Of a DNA stretch of 64,000 nucleotides, positions 1 to 8,690 are shown piece by piece. The notes beneath the pieces were generated by a model. That model was not told the origin of the DNA. It saw only the letters and a list, made by a program, of their open reading frames with translations, and ran no database searches. The stretch lies in assembly GCF_001612665.1 (NCBI RefSeq), contig NZ_BDAX01000036.1, forward strand, positions 22,190 to 86,189, given 5' to 3'. The stretch is from Nocardia alba NBRC 108234 (GTDB lineage Bacteria > Actinomycetota > Actinomycetes > Mycobacteriales > Mycobacteriaceae). A program made the position numbers and the translations under genes. The stretch's first letter is position 1. Every line of letters begins with the position of its first letter.

Positions 1-926
1 TGTACGCGTTCGCGCGGATGGTCGATGACATCGTCGATCACGCCGACAATCCCACCCGCGTCCTCGACCCACTCGACAGCACCCGTCGCGGTCTCGCTCC
101 AGCCCACCGCAGCACCGTCGTCGGCCGTCGCGCCCCGGCCCGGCGCACCGAAACCCCGCGTGTCCAGCGGCCCGCACCGAGCGAACCCGAGCCCGCCCAG
201 CACCTCGACATCGTCGAGAAGCAACTACGGCTTGCCCTCGACCACCGCGACATCGACACCACCGACACCCGCCGTCGCCAGATCATCACCGCGGCCGCGG
301 ACACCATCACCCGCTACGACATCGCGCACACCCACATCCAGACATTCCTCGACGCCATGCGCATGGATATCCCCGGTACGGCCACCCACCGCACCCGCTA
401 CGCCACGATGGGCGAGCTGCGCGAGTATATGTGGGGGTCCGCCGCGGCCATCGGCCTGCAACTGCTGCCGGTTCTGGGCACCGTAGTCCCCGTCGCCGAA
501 GCCGAACCGGCGGCCGCCGCGCTCGGCGAAGCCTTCCAGCTCACCAATTTCCTGCGCGATGTCGCCGAAGACCTCGACCGCGACCGCGTCTACCTGCCCA
601 CCGACGAACTCCGCGCATTCGGCGTAGACGAACCCCACCTGCGCGCCTGCCATCAGCGCGGCCACACCGACGCGCCCCTGCGACGCGCGCTGGCCCACCT
701 GATCGCCGTCAACCGCGACATCTACCGGCGAGCAGTGCCCGGCATCGCCCTGCTCGCCCCCCGGGTCCGACCGGCGATAGCCACCGCGGCCACCCTTTAC
801 GCCGAGATCCTCGACCGCATCGAAGCAGCCGACTACCAGGTCTTCACCAGTCGCGCCACGGTCCCCCACCGGCGCCGAATCCTGGTCGCCGCCAAAGGCT
901 TGACCACCCCCACCGGCCGCCTCTGA
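1..926 (+). CDS. crtB: Phytoene/squalene synthase family protein, 5' truncated
   Basis: Head-to-head prenyl synthase, expected to condense two geranylgeranyl diphosphates to phytoene for carotenoids. The reading frame is open from base 3, where YAFARMVDDIVDH is read (first Asp-rich motif); the true start lies before the window. The second Asp-rich motif, NFLRDVAEDLDRDRVYLP, follows at about 565-600. The stretch between about 65 and 230 is Pro/Arg-rich and unlike the usual helical core, so it may be a lineage-specific insert. It could instead be a squalene synthase homologue; the motifs do not separate the two. The family assignment is firm. Confidence 0.85.
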   Translation, partial: YAFARMVDDIVDHADNPTRVLDPLDSTRRGLAPAHRSTVVGRRAPARRTETPRVQRPAPSEPEPAQHLDIVEKQLRLALDHRDIDTTDTRRRQIITAAADTITRYDIAHTHIQTFLDAMRMDIPGTATHRTRYATMGELREYMWGSAAAIGLQLLPVLGTVVPVAEAEPAAAALGEAFQLTNFLRDVAEDLDRDRVYLPTDELRAFGVDEPHLRACHQRGHTDAPLRRALAHLIAVNRDIYRRAVPGIALLAPRVRPAIATAATLYAEILDRIEAADYQVFTSRATVPHRRRILVAAKGLTTPTGRL

Positions 927-1022
927 TCGCCCGTCTCGTATCACGCAGTCGCGACCCGAAATACCGAGCACTTCGCAGGTTCCGGTGCCGCCCTGGTGAA
1001 CCCGTTCGATCCGTTCCGACGA

Positions 1023-1442
1023 TCAGAAGGGTTCGGCGTGCGCGCGGCGGACCACCTCGCGGGCCAACTGCCCGTGCAGGGCGTCCACGGGGCGACCGGG
1101 CAGGGAGGGGTCCTCGGTGTAGAGCCAGCCGAGGATGTCCTCATCGGTGTACTTGGCGTCGCGCATGACGGTGATCACGCCGGGCAGCATGCGGACGATC
1201 TCGTCCTCGGCGTCGAAGAAGCGGGAGGGAATGCCTGCCACGCCGTCGCGGCGGATCGCGAGGAGCTGATGGTCACGCAGCAACTGGTGCACCGAGGTGA
1301 CCGGGACGCCGAGTATGTCGGCCGCCTCGGGAAGCGAGACGATGGTTTCGGTGTCGGGCAGCACGTCGCTGCTGCAGGGGAAGGCACTCACCCGAACAAC
1401 GGTAGTACGTGTCGGCGCGCAGGCATCGCCTGGCATGCCCAC
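1023..1442 (-). CDS. Rv2175c-like helix-turn-helix DNA-binding protein
   Basis: Small DNA-binding protein resembling M. tuberculosis Rv2175c, known as a substrate of the kinase PknL. An excisionase-like winged HTH is visible at LPEAADILGVPVTSVHQLLRD, followed by the family C-terminus RPVDALHGQLAREVVRRA. The gene is divergent from pknL with only about 60 bp between the starts, the same arrangement as in mycobacteria, which supports a kinase-regulator pair. The longest frame starts at GTG 1442; ATG 1436 gives a product two residues shorter. No clear Shine-Dalgarno sequence decides the start. Confidence 0.85.
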   Translation of the reverse strand: MGMPGDACAPTRTTVVRVSAFPCSSDVLPDTETIVSLPEAADILGVPVTSVHQLLRDHQLLAIRRDGVAGIPSRFFDAEDEIVRMLPGVITVMRDAKYTDEDILGWLYTEDPSLPGRPVDALHGQLAREVVRRAHAEPF

Positions 1443-1504
1443 ATCACCCGGTTACCATCGTGGTGGCCGCACCCGGCGGCCGGTTGAATGCCGGAGGACA
1501 CCAC

Positions 1505-3430
1505 TTGATCGGCCAGATGCTGGAAGGGCGCTATCGCATCGACGCGCCGATCGCGCGCGGCGGGATGTCGATGGTCTTCCGTGGGACCGACACCCGGCTC
1601 GATCGCCCCGTGGCGATCAAGGTGATGGACCCGAAGTTCGCCGGTGACCCGCAGTTCCTCAGCCGTTTCGAGTTCGAGGCGCGCGCGGTGGCCAAGCTCA
1701 AGCATTCTTCCCTGGTCGCGGTGTACGACCAGGGCGTCGACGGCGAATACCCGTTCCTGATCATGGAGCTCGTCGAGGGCGGCACGCTGCGTGAGCTGCT
1801 GCGCGAACGTGGGCCGATGCCGCCACACGCCGTGCGGGCCGTGGCCGAGCCGGTACTGCGCGCGATCGGCACCGCCCACGACGCCGGCCTGGTCCATCGC
1901 GACGTGAAGCCGGAGAACGTGCTGATCTCCGACGCGGGTGAGGTGAAGATCGCCGACTTCGGCCTGGTCCGCGCCGTGGCCGCGGCCAATACCACCTCCG
2001 CGAGCGTCATCCTCGGCACCGCCGCCTACCTCTCCCCCGAGCAGGTCACCACCGGCACCGCCGATGCCCGCAGCGACGTGTACTCCTTCGGCGTCCTTAT
2101 CTTCGAACTGCTCACCGGTCGGGTGCCGTTCACCGGCGACCACTCGCTGTCGGTGGCCTACCAGCGGGTCGAGAACGATGTGCCGGCGCCGAGCAACTTC
2201 ATCGGTGGCGTGCCGCCCCAATTCGACGCGTTGGTCGCCAAGGCCACCTCCCGCGACCCCGCGCGGCGCTTCGCCGACGCCAACGAGATGGCGGCGACCC
2301 TGCAGTCGATCGCGATGGAACTGAAGCTGCCGCCCTACCGGGTACCCGCACCGCAGGATTCGGCCGAACATCTCAGCGAGAGCTACCGGACCGGCGCCGC
2401 GCATCACCCCGGCGAGCGCCCGGTGACCCCGCCTCCGGTGGCCGCGCACGCTTCCCACGCACCCGAACCGCAGCACACCAGGGTGGTGACCGCGCCGCGC
2501 CCACGCCCGCAGGAGTACCCGCCCGCCGCGAGCGCGTTCGGTGGCAACGACAATCATGCGCGCCGAACAGGTTTGGTGTGGGTGGGCATCGTCGCCACCC
2601 TGACCCTGCTGGTCGGCATCGGCGGCTGGTGGCTCGGTGTCGGCCGTTACGCCGCGGTGCCGCCGATCGCGGGCATGAGTTCCGAGCGGGCCGTCGCGGT
2701 CCTGCAGGAGGCCGGTTTCGAGACGGCATTACGGCAGAAGGCCTCCGACACGGTCCCGGTGGGCGGAGTCGTCGGATCCGACCCGTCGGCAGGCTCGCGG
2801 GTCACCAAGAGTTCCACCGTCGCGGTGCTGATCTCCAACGGCAAGCCGCGGGTGCCCGATATCAAGCCCGGCGACCAGCTCGCCGCGACCAACCAGGCGA
2901 TCCGCGACGCCGGCTTGCAACCGATCGACAGCGGCGAGGCCGCCAGTACCGCGCCGAAGGGCTCACTGGCCAAGGTGGAGCCCGCACCGGGCACGATCCT
3001 GCCGATGGGCGCGCAGGTGAAGGTGTACCGCAGCAAGGGTTCTCAGCCGGTGAACGTGCCCGATGTGCGAGGCAAGACCACCGAGGAAGCGGCCAGCGCG
3101 CTGACTACCGCGGGCCTGGTCGTTCGCGAAACGCGCGTGCAGTTCGACAAGAATGTGGAAGGCGACAAAGCGGTGGCGACCGAGCCCGCCGTCGGCACCA
3201 CCCTGCAATCGGGCGATACCGTGACCCTGATCGTGTCGAACGCGGTGAAGGTCCCCAACGTGATGGGTCAGACCGTGGGCAATGCCCGGTCCAAACTGCA
3301 ACAGCTCGGCCTGCGGGTGGAAGTCAAGTCCCTCACCGATTCCGACAGTTCGCTGGTGATCGGCCAGGTGCCGGGTTTCGGCTCGAATGTGGAGGCAGGC
3401 AGCGTCGTCACGCTCACCGCACTGCCTTGA
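1505..3430 (+). CDS. pknL: Transmembrane Ser/Thr protein kinase PknL
   Basis: Hanks-type receptor kinase, 641 aa from TTG 1505, chosen because GGAGG stands 8 bases upstream; an earlier in-frame start at 1409 lacks such a site. Kinase features: Gly-rich loop IARGGMSMVF (residues 16-25), Lys39 in VAIKVM, catalytic HRDVKPEN (131-138) and DFG (151-153). A Pro-rich juxtamembrane stretch is followed by one membrane segment near 354-380 and then about four PASTA repeats to the C-terminus. These extracellular repeats are known to bind peptidoglycan fragments, so the protein probably senses cell-wall state. It lies divergent to its likely substrate. Confidence 0.95.
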   Translation: MIGQMLEGRYRIDAPIARGGMSMVFRGTDTRLDRPVAIKVMDPKFAGDPQFLSRFEFEARAVAKLKHSSLVAVYDQGVDGEYPFLIMELVEGGTLRELLRERGPMPPHAVRAVAEPVLRAIGTAHDAGLVHRDVKPENVLISDAGEVKIADFGLVRAVAAANTTSASVILGTAAYLSPEQVTTGTADARSDVYSFGVLIFELLTGRVPFTGDHSLSVAYQRVENDVPAPSNFIGGVPPQFDALVAKATSRDPARRFADANEMAATLQSIAMELKLPPYRVPAPQDSAEHLSESYRTGAAHHPGERPVTPPPVAAHASHAPEPQHTRVVTAPRPRPQEYPPAASAFGGNDNHARRTGLVWVGIVATLTLLVGIGGWWLGVGRYAAVPPIAGMSSERAVAVLQEAGFETALRQKASDTVPVGGVVGSDPSAGSRVTKSSTVAVLISNGKPRVPDIKPGDQLAATNQAIRDAGLQPIDSGEAASTAPKGSLAKVEPAPGTILPMGAQVKVYRSKGSQPVNVPDVRGKTTEEAASALTTAGLVVRETRVQFDKNVEGDKAVATEPAVGTTLQSGDTVTLIVSNAVKVPNVMGQTVGNARSKLQQLGLRVEVKSLTDSDSSLVIGQVPGFGSNVEAGSVVTLTALP

Positions 3431-3540
3431 AGGGGCAAGGATCCCGAGAAGGACAAGGAAAAACCCGGCCGCGGCCCCCGCTGACCACACTGACCACCAC
3501 CCCGCCGCCAACCACACAACCAGCCCCGAACGACCCGACC

Positions 3541-3682
3541 TCGAGGAGGGTCCGCCGCGCAGCGGCGGTTCGCGGCCGTCCCGACGATCAGGTGCCGTTG
3601 CGCACGCGACGAAGGAGCAAGCAACGGCACCTGATCGTCGGGACCGCAGGGGCCGCGAACTCGAGCGCGCCAGCGCTCCAAA
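3541..3682. repeat. Composite intergenic repeat, copy A
   Basis: Three nested dyads fill the gap between convergent pknL and aroG: a short hairpin at 3552-3568, a perfect 24-bp stem at 3578-3644, and GAGCGC-GCCA-GCGCTC at 3663-3678. The outer blocks (GAGGAGG, then TCGCGGCCG, and at the other end AGGGGCCGCGA, then CTCGAGCGCGCCAGCGCTCC) recur at 29010-29152 beside ctaF. The central hairpin differs between copies. Confidence 0.75.
3578..3644. terminator. Bidirectional terminator hairpin between pknL and aroG
   Basis: Perfect 24-bp inverted repeat, arms 3578-3601 and 3621-3644, with a 19-nt loop. It lies between two convergent genes. There is no long T-run on either side, as is usual for high-GC actinobacteria. 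Confidence 0.75.
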
Positions 3683-5068
3683 TCAACGCAGCATCTCCGC
3701 GACCAGGAAGGACAGTTCGAGGGACTGCTGGGTGTTCAGGCGGGGGTCGCAGGCGGTTTCGTAGCGGCCGCCCAGGTCGAGATCGGAGATGTCCTGGGCG
3801 CCGCCGAGGCACTCGGTGACGTTCTCGCCGGTCAACTCGATGTGCAGGCCGCCGGGGTGGGTGCCGAGGGCGTGGTGCACCTCGAAGAAGCCCTGGACCT
3901 CGTCGACGATGCGGTCGAAGTGGCGGGTCTTGAAACCGGTGGACGACTCGTGGGTGTTGCCGTGCATCGGGTCGCACTGCCAGATGACCTGGTGGCCGGT
4001 GGCCTGCACCTTCTCGATGATCGGGGGCAGCACATCGCGCACCTTGCCGTTGCCCATGCGAGCGACCAGGGTGAGCCGACCGGGCTCGTTGTTCGGGTCG
4101 AGCCGCTCGACGTACTCCACGGCCAGGTCCGGGGTGGTGGTCGGCCCGATCTTGAGGCCGATCGGGTTCGCGAGAAGTTCGGCCAGCGCGATGTGGGCGC
4201 CGTCGAGCTGACGGGTGCGCTCGCCGATCCACAGGAAGTGCGCGGACAGGTCGTAGAGCAGCGGTTCGCCGGTCTCGGACTCGCTCAGCCGCAGCATCGC
4301 GCGCTCATAGTCGAGGACGAGCGCCTCGTGCGAGGCGTAGATGCGCGCGGTCTTCAGACTCGGGTCGTTGACCTGGCAGGCGGCCATGAAGCGCAGGCCG
4401 CGGTCGATCTCCTCGGCGAGGGTCTCGTAGCGTGCGCCCGCGGGCGACTGGGCCACGAAATCGCGATTCCAGTCGTGCAGGCGGTGCAGGTCGGCGGTGC
4501 CCGCGCTGGTCAGCGCGCGCACCAGGTTCATCGCGGCGCTGGCGTTGGCGTAGGCGCGCACCAGGCGTGACGGGTCGTGGCGGCGCACAGCCTCGTCGGC
4601 GACGAGCGAGTTCACCATGTCGCCGCGGTAGGACTTCAGGCCGAGCGCGTCGGTGTCGGACGAGCGCGGCTTGGCGTACTGGCCCGCGATGCGCGCCACC
4701 TTCACCACCGGCATGCTCGCGCCGTAGGTGAGCACCACCGCCATCTGCAGCAGCGTGCGGATATTGCCGCGGATGTGGGGTTCGGTGTTGTCGGCGAAGG
4801 TCTCGGCGCAGTCACCGCCCTGCATGAGGAAGGCCTCGCCGCGCGCAACGGCGGCCAGCTGCGCCTTGAGGTCTTCCACCTCGGCCGGCAGGCAGATCGG
4901 TGGCACGCTCTCGAGCACGGTGCGCATGGTGGCGGCCTCGTCGGCATCCCACGACGGCTGCTGCAGGGCCGGGCGGGCCAGCGCGGCGTCGAGGCGACCG
5001 CGCAGCTCGTCGGGCAGCGGCGGCAGTTCCGGCAGGCGGTCAATGGGTACGTCGACGGTCCAGGTCAC
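3683..5068 (-). CDS. aroG: Class II 3-deoxy-D-arabino-heptulosonate-7-phosphate synthase
   Basis: First step of the shikimate pathway: condenses phosphoenolpyruvate and erythrose 4-phosphate to DAHP. 461 aa, the usual length for the plant-like type II enzyme. Landmarks include FLMQGGDCAETF with the metal-ligand cysteine, KPRSSD, LKSYRGDMVNS, IGERTRQLDGAHI, ARMGNGKVRDVLP, WQCDPMHGNTHES and HIELTGENVTECLGG. Convergent with pknL across a strong hairpin. In mycobacteria this enzyme forms a complex with chorismate mutase and is feedback-inhibited by aromatic amino acids; whether that holds here is inferred. The tryptophan gene trpD is 6 kb away. Confidence 0.97.
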   Translation of the reverse strand: MTWTVDVPIDRLPELPPLPDELRGRLDAALARPALQQPSWDADEAATMRTVLESVPPICLPAEVEDLKAQLAAVARGEAFLMQGGDCAETFADNTEPHIRGNIRTLLQMAVVLTYGASMPVVKVARIAGQYAKPRSSDTDALGLKSYRGDMVNSLVADEAVRRHDPSRLVRAYANASAAMNLVRALTSAGTADLHRLHDWNRDFVAQSPAGARYETLAEEIDRGLRFMAACQVNDPSLKTARIYASHEALVLDYERAMLRLSESETGEPLLYDLSAHFLWIGERTRQLDGAHIALAELLANPIGLKIGPTTTPDLAVEYVERLDPNNEPGRLTLVARMGNGKVRDVLPPIIEKVQATGHQVIWQCDPMHGNTHESSTGFKTRHFDRIVDEVQGFFEVHHALGTHPGGLHIELTGENVTECLGGAQDISDLDLGGRYETACDPRLNTQQSLELSFLVAEMLR

Positions 5069-5313
5069 CAGTCAACAATACGACCCATCGCGTCGCATTC
5101 CGCGTTCGGTCGACACAAATCGCGCCGATCACGGTCGTCACCGCGTTTCGGCCGGAGGCCGCGGGGGTGTCCTGGTCGTGGCGCATCCGGCACCTGCTGA
5201 GCGCGTCGGCGCTGCGCCTACAATCCAGGACGGAACTTGATAGCGGGCGAACCGTTGCGATGCCCCCGGTCCTCGCATGAGCCGAGGCGGATCCTCACGA
5301 GAAGGCAGGATAC

Positions 5314-5811
5314 TTGCGATATTTCTACGACTCGGAATTCGTGGAGAACGGGGTGACGATCGACCTGATCTCGATCGGCGTCGTCTGCGAGGACGGGCGC
5401 GAATACTATGCCGTCTCCACCGAATTCGATGCGACGAAGGCCGGGCCGTGGGTGCGCAAGCACGTGCTGCCGAAACTGCCGACCGCCGGGTCGCCGCTGT
5501 ATCGCACCAGGGAACAGATTCGCGACGACCTGTTCAAGTTCTTCCTCCCCCGGCCCAGCGTGCAGCCGGAGCTGTGGGCGTGGGTCGGCGCGTACGACCA
5601 TGTGGCGCTGTGCCAACTGTGGGGTGATATGACCGCGCTGCCCAAGGCCATGCCGCGCTACACCAACGAACTGCGCCAGCACTGGACTGTCAACGGCAGC
5701 CCCGCCCTGCCGCCCATCCCCGACGACGCGCACGACGCCCTCGCCGACGCCCGCCACAACCTGGCCAAGTTCGAGGCCATCGAGACGTACCGGCGTACCC
5801 CGCGCCTGTAG
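5314..5811 (+). CDS. 3'-5' exoribonuclease, Rv2179c type
   Basis: 165-aa DEDDh-type nuclease matching M. tuberculosis Rv2179c, whose family degrades the 3' overhangs of structured RNA. Catalytic acids are visible in RYFYDSEFVENG (Asp-x-Glu), in WVGAYDHVALCQLWG and in DDAHDALADARHNL. The TTG start at 5314 is chosen because MRYFYDSEF is the family N-terminus and an AAGGCAGGA sequence lies just upstream. It is next to aroG as in mycobacteria, but here it points away from aroG, whereas in M. tuberculosis, as I recall, both genes lie on the same strand. Confidence 0.9.
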   Translation: MRYFYDSEFVENGVTIDLISIGVVCEDGREYYAVSTEFDATKAGPWVRKHVLPKLPTAGSPLYRTREQIRDDLFKFFLPRPSVQPELWAWVGAYDHVALCQLWGDMTALPKAMPRYTNELRQHWTVNGSPALPPIPDDAHDALADARHNLAKFEAIETYRRTPRL

Positions 5812-5818
5812 GACACAG

Positions 5819-5854
5819 CGAAGGCCCCGAGTCGAATTCGACTCGGGGCCTTCG
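5819..5854. terminator. 36-bp perfect palindromic terminator
   Basis: Perfect palindrome with arms 5819-5836 and 5837-5854 (CGAAGGCCCCGAGTCGAA and its complement). It sits between the convergent exoribonuclease gene and qcrB and can fold on either strand, so it should terminate both transcripts. Confidence 0.85.
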
Positions 5855-5870
5855 TGCTTCGTGCCGTCGG

Positions 5871-7481
5871 TCAGTGACCGGACGGTTTGCCGCTGTTCGC
5901 GATCGCCTGCTGCTCGGCGAGCACAGCGAGCATCCGGTGCTCCTCCTGCTCCTCGATCTCGACCCAGGAATCGCCCTCGGCCTTGGGGTCGGCCCGCAGG
6001 AAGCTACCGGTGCCGGGCTTGCCCGCCGAACCCAGCTTGTTCATCTTCTTGGGCACCGGAGCGCCCTGGTACTCCAGCGGGATGGCGTGGCCGTGGTCGT
6101 CGACCCCGCCCAGCGGCTGGTGCACCTCGATGTACTCGCCGTGCGGCAGACGCTTGATCACGCCGGTCTCGATGCCGTGCTCGAGCACCGCCCGGTCACT
6201 GCGCTGCAAACCGATGCAGAACCGGTAGGTCACGAAGTACGCGATCGGCGGCAGCAACAGCAGACCGATACGACCGAACCAGGTGGTCGCGTTCAGCGAG
6301 ATATCGAACTTCAGCGCGATGATGTCGTTGACACACGAGAGCGTGAGCACCACGTAGAACGCGATGGACATGGCGCCGATCGCGGTACGCACCGGCACGT
6401 CGCGCGGACGCTGGAGCAGGTTGTGATGCGCCGAGGTGTCGTTGGTGAGGCGCTTCTCGATCCACGGGTAGGCCACCAGCAGCGTGAACACCAGACCCAT
6501 GATGAGCGCGACCCAGAACGCCGCCGGGATCGTGTATCGACCCAGGTAGAGCTCCCACGGCGGCATCAGACGCGCCATACCGTCGGTCCACATCATGTAG
6601 AAGTCGGGCTGTGAACCCGCCGACACCTGGGACGGGTTGTACGGACCCAGGTTCCAGATCGGGTTGATCTGCAGGACACCACCCATGATGCCGACGATGC
6701 CGAGGGTGAACGCGAAGAACGCGCCCTGATCGGCGGCGAACACCGGGATGATGCGCGCGCCGACGACGTTGTGCTCGGTGCGGGCCGGTCCGGGGAACTG
6801 GGTGTGCTTCTGGTACCAGACCAGCGCCACGTGCGCGCCGATCAGCGCCAGGATGATGCCGGGCAGCAGCAGCACGTGCGCGATGTAGAGGCGCGGGATG
6901 ATGATGTCGCCGGGGAAGTCGCCGCCGAACATCAGCCAGTGCAGCCAGGTACCGACGACCGGGACACCGATGGTGATACCCGAGAACGCGGCGCGCAGAC
7001 CGGTACCGGAGAGCAGATCGTCGGGCAGCGAGTAGCCGAAGAAACCTTCGAACATCGCCAGGATCAGCAGCAGCGAGCCGATCACCCAGTTCGCCTCACG
7101 CGGCTTGCGGAACGCGCCGGTGAAGAAGATGCGGAACAGGTGGATGATGATCGACGCCGCGAACAGCAGGGCCGCCCAGTGGTGGATCTGCCGGACGAAC
7201 AGACCGCCGCGCACCTCGAAGGAGATGTTCAGCGCGGTCTCGTAGGCCCGCGACATGCCGACGCCGCGCAGCGGCTGGTAGGCGCCGTCGTAGACCACGT
7301 GGGTCATCGACGGGTCGAAGAACAGCGTCAGGTACACACCCGACAGCAGCAGGATGATGAACGCGTAGAGCGCGATCTCACCCAGCAGGAACGACCAGTG
7401 GGTCGGGAAGACCTTGTTGATCGACCGCTTGACGAACGCTGCGGCGCGATACCGCTCGTCCATCTCGTTTACCTGGCTCAT
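5871..7481 (-). CDS. qcrB: Cytochrome bc1 complex cytochrome b subunit
   Basis: Membrane subunit of menaquinol:cytochrome c reductase in the bcc-aa3 respiratory supercomplex. 536 aa. The start is placed at ATG 7481 (MSQVNEMDERYRAAAF), overlapping the qcrA stop by 4 bp. Many membrane segments; haem-binding histidines in the early helices (FVRQIHHWAALLF and the WLHWLMFGG region), and the Qo-site PPWE equivalent in LMPPWELYLGRY. The long cytoplasmic C-terminal tail beyond about residue 430 is typical of actinobacteria. Last gene of the ctaE-qcrCAB operon. QcrB is the known target of imidazopyridine (Q203-type) inhibitors in mycobacteria. Confidence 0.97.
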   Translation of the reverse strand: MSQVNEMDERYRAAAFVKRSINKVFPTHWSFLLGEIALYAFIILLLSGVYLTLFFDPSMTHVVYDGAYQPLRGVGMSRAYETALNISFEVRGGLFVRQIHHWAALLFAASIIIHLFRIFFTGAFRKPREANWVIGSLLLILAMFEGFFGYSLPDDLLSGTGLRAAFSGITIGVPVVGTWLHWLMFGGDFPGDIIIPRLYIAHVLLLPGIILALIGAHVALVWYQKHTQFPGPARTEHNVVGARIIPVFAADQGAFFAFTLGIVGIMGGVLQINPIWNLGPYNPSQVSAGSQPDFYMMWTDGMARLMPPWELYLGRYTIPAAFWVALIMGLVFTLLVAYPWIEKRLTNDTSAHHNLLQRPRDVPVRTAIGAMSIAFYVVLTLSCVNDIIALKFDISLNATTWFGRIGLLLLPPIAYFVTYRFCIGLQRSDRAVLEHGIETGVIKRLPHGEYIEVHQPLGGVDDHGHAIPLEYQGAPVPKKMNKLGSAGKPGTGSFLRADPKAEGDSWVEIEEQEEHRMLAVLAEQQAIANSGKPSGH

Positions 7482-8617
7482 GAACGACGCTCCCAGAAGG
7501 CCGGGCCGAGCGGCTCGATGAAGTCGCCCGCGGCGACCAGGAAGCCCTCGGAGTTGACGGTGATCGGCAGCTGAGGCAGTGCGCGAGCGGCAGGACCGAA
7601 GACCGGCTTGGCCCACTCGGTCGCGAGGAACTGCGACTGGTGGCACGGGCACAGGATCCGGTTGGTCTGCTGCTCGAACAGCGAGGTGGGGCAGCCGAGG
7701 TGGGTGCAGATCTTCGAGTAGGCGAAGTAGTCGCCGAAGTTGAAGCTCTCCTGGCCCTTGCGCTTGATCGCCTTCTCGGCGTCCGCGGTGCGCAGCCGGA
7801 TCATCATGACGGCGTTGCGGATACCGCGCAGCGACTGGAGGGTGGCGTGCTCATCGCCGCGCCACTTCTCTTTCCACGGGAACACGGTCTCCATCGAGCC
7901 GGCGTCCAGGTCTTCCGGACGCACCAGCACGATGTCGTTGGGGCGACCCGTATCGCGGCGGATGTAGACGGTCTCGCCCGGGTAGTCCGGGGTCCAGCCC
8001 GAGACCCACAGCGGCGACTTGTCGCGCTTGGCCCACGGGTTCTTCACCATGCCGCCGACGAACACCAGCAGCGCGCCGATACCGAGCACACCGACACCGG
8101 CGCCGGCCGTACCGAGCATCATCTTGCGACGACCGAGCGTGGAGGTGTCGAGCGCGTCCTGCAGCTCGGCCGCCAGGGTACGACGCTCGACCTCGTCCGA
8201 CGGGCCGTCGTGGCGCTGCTGGATGGAGATCTCGGCGGGGATGAACCGCTTGCGGATCAGCACGACCGCGATACCGATGACCAGCACCGAGATGCCGAAG
8301 GTGAGGCCGACGAGCGGGGTGAACAGCGAGTAGGCGCTGTGGCCCTCCTCGGCGTAGCCCTTCCATTCCCACGGCCAGAACAGGAAGACACCGATGAGCG
8401 CGGCGGCGGCGAGACCGGAGACGGCGAACCAGAACGTGACCGCACGTTCAGCGCGCTTCTCGGCCCTGGTGCCGGGCACGGGCCACCGCTCGTTGCGGTA
8501 GACGACATCGACGTCGTCGCGACCGGTGCCGAGCGCTACCAGCTCGTCACGCGACATCGCGTCCAGTTCGTCTTCGGTGGGTTCGCGACCCATGTCGCTG
8601 TGCTCCTGTCCACTCAT
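7478..8617 (-). CDS. qcrA: Rieske iron-sulfur subunit of cytochrome bc1 complex
   Basis: Rieske 2Fe-2S protein of the menaquinol:cytochrome c reductase. The cluster motifs CTHLGCPTS and CPCHQSQF are both present near the C-terminus. Unlike the short bacterial Rieske proteins it has an extended N-terminus with three membrane segments (FWFAVSGLAAAALIGVFLFW, a second near LVGLTFGISVLVIGIAVV and a third near LGTAGAGVGVLGIGALLVF), the actinobacterial form. ATG 8617 is used; TTG 8629 would add four residues, and ATG 8593 has the better Shine-Dalgarno sequence (AGGAG, 9 bases before). Overlaps qcrB by 4 bp. Confidence 0.95.
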   Translation of the reverse strand: MSGQEHSDMGREPTEDELDAMSRDELVALGTGRDDVDVVYRNERWPVPGTRAEKRAERAVTFWFAVSGLAAAALIGVFLFWPWEWKGYAEEGHSAYSLFTPLVGLTFGISVLVIGIAVVLIRKRFIPAEISIQQRHDGPSDEVERRTLAAELQDALDTSTLGRRKMMLGTAGAGVGVLGIGALLVFVGGMVKNPWAKRDKSPLWVSGWTPDYPGETVYIRRDTGRPNDIVLVRPEDLDAGSMETVFPWKEKWRGDEHATLQSLRGIRNAVMMIRLRTADAEKAIKRKGQESFNFGDYFAYSKICTHLGCPTSLFEQQTNRILCPCHQSQFLATEWAKPVFGPAARALPQLPITVNSEGFLVAAGDFIEPLGPAFWERRS

Positions 8618-8690
8618 GGCTGCATCCAATTCGTCATGCTCGGGCGCGCCGCGTGGTTACGCTGCGCTGCCGCCTCCGCGCGCTGACCGA

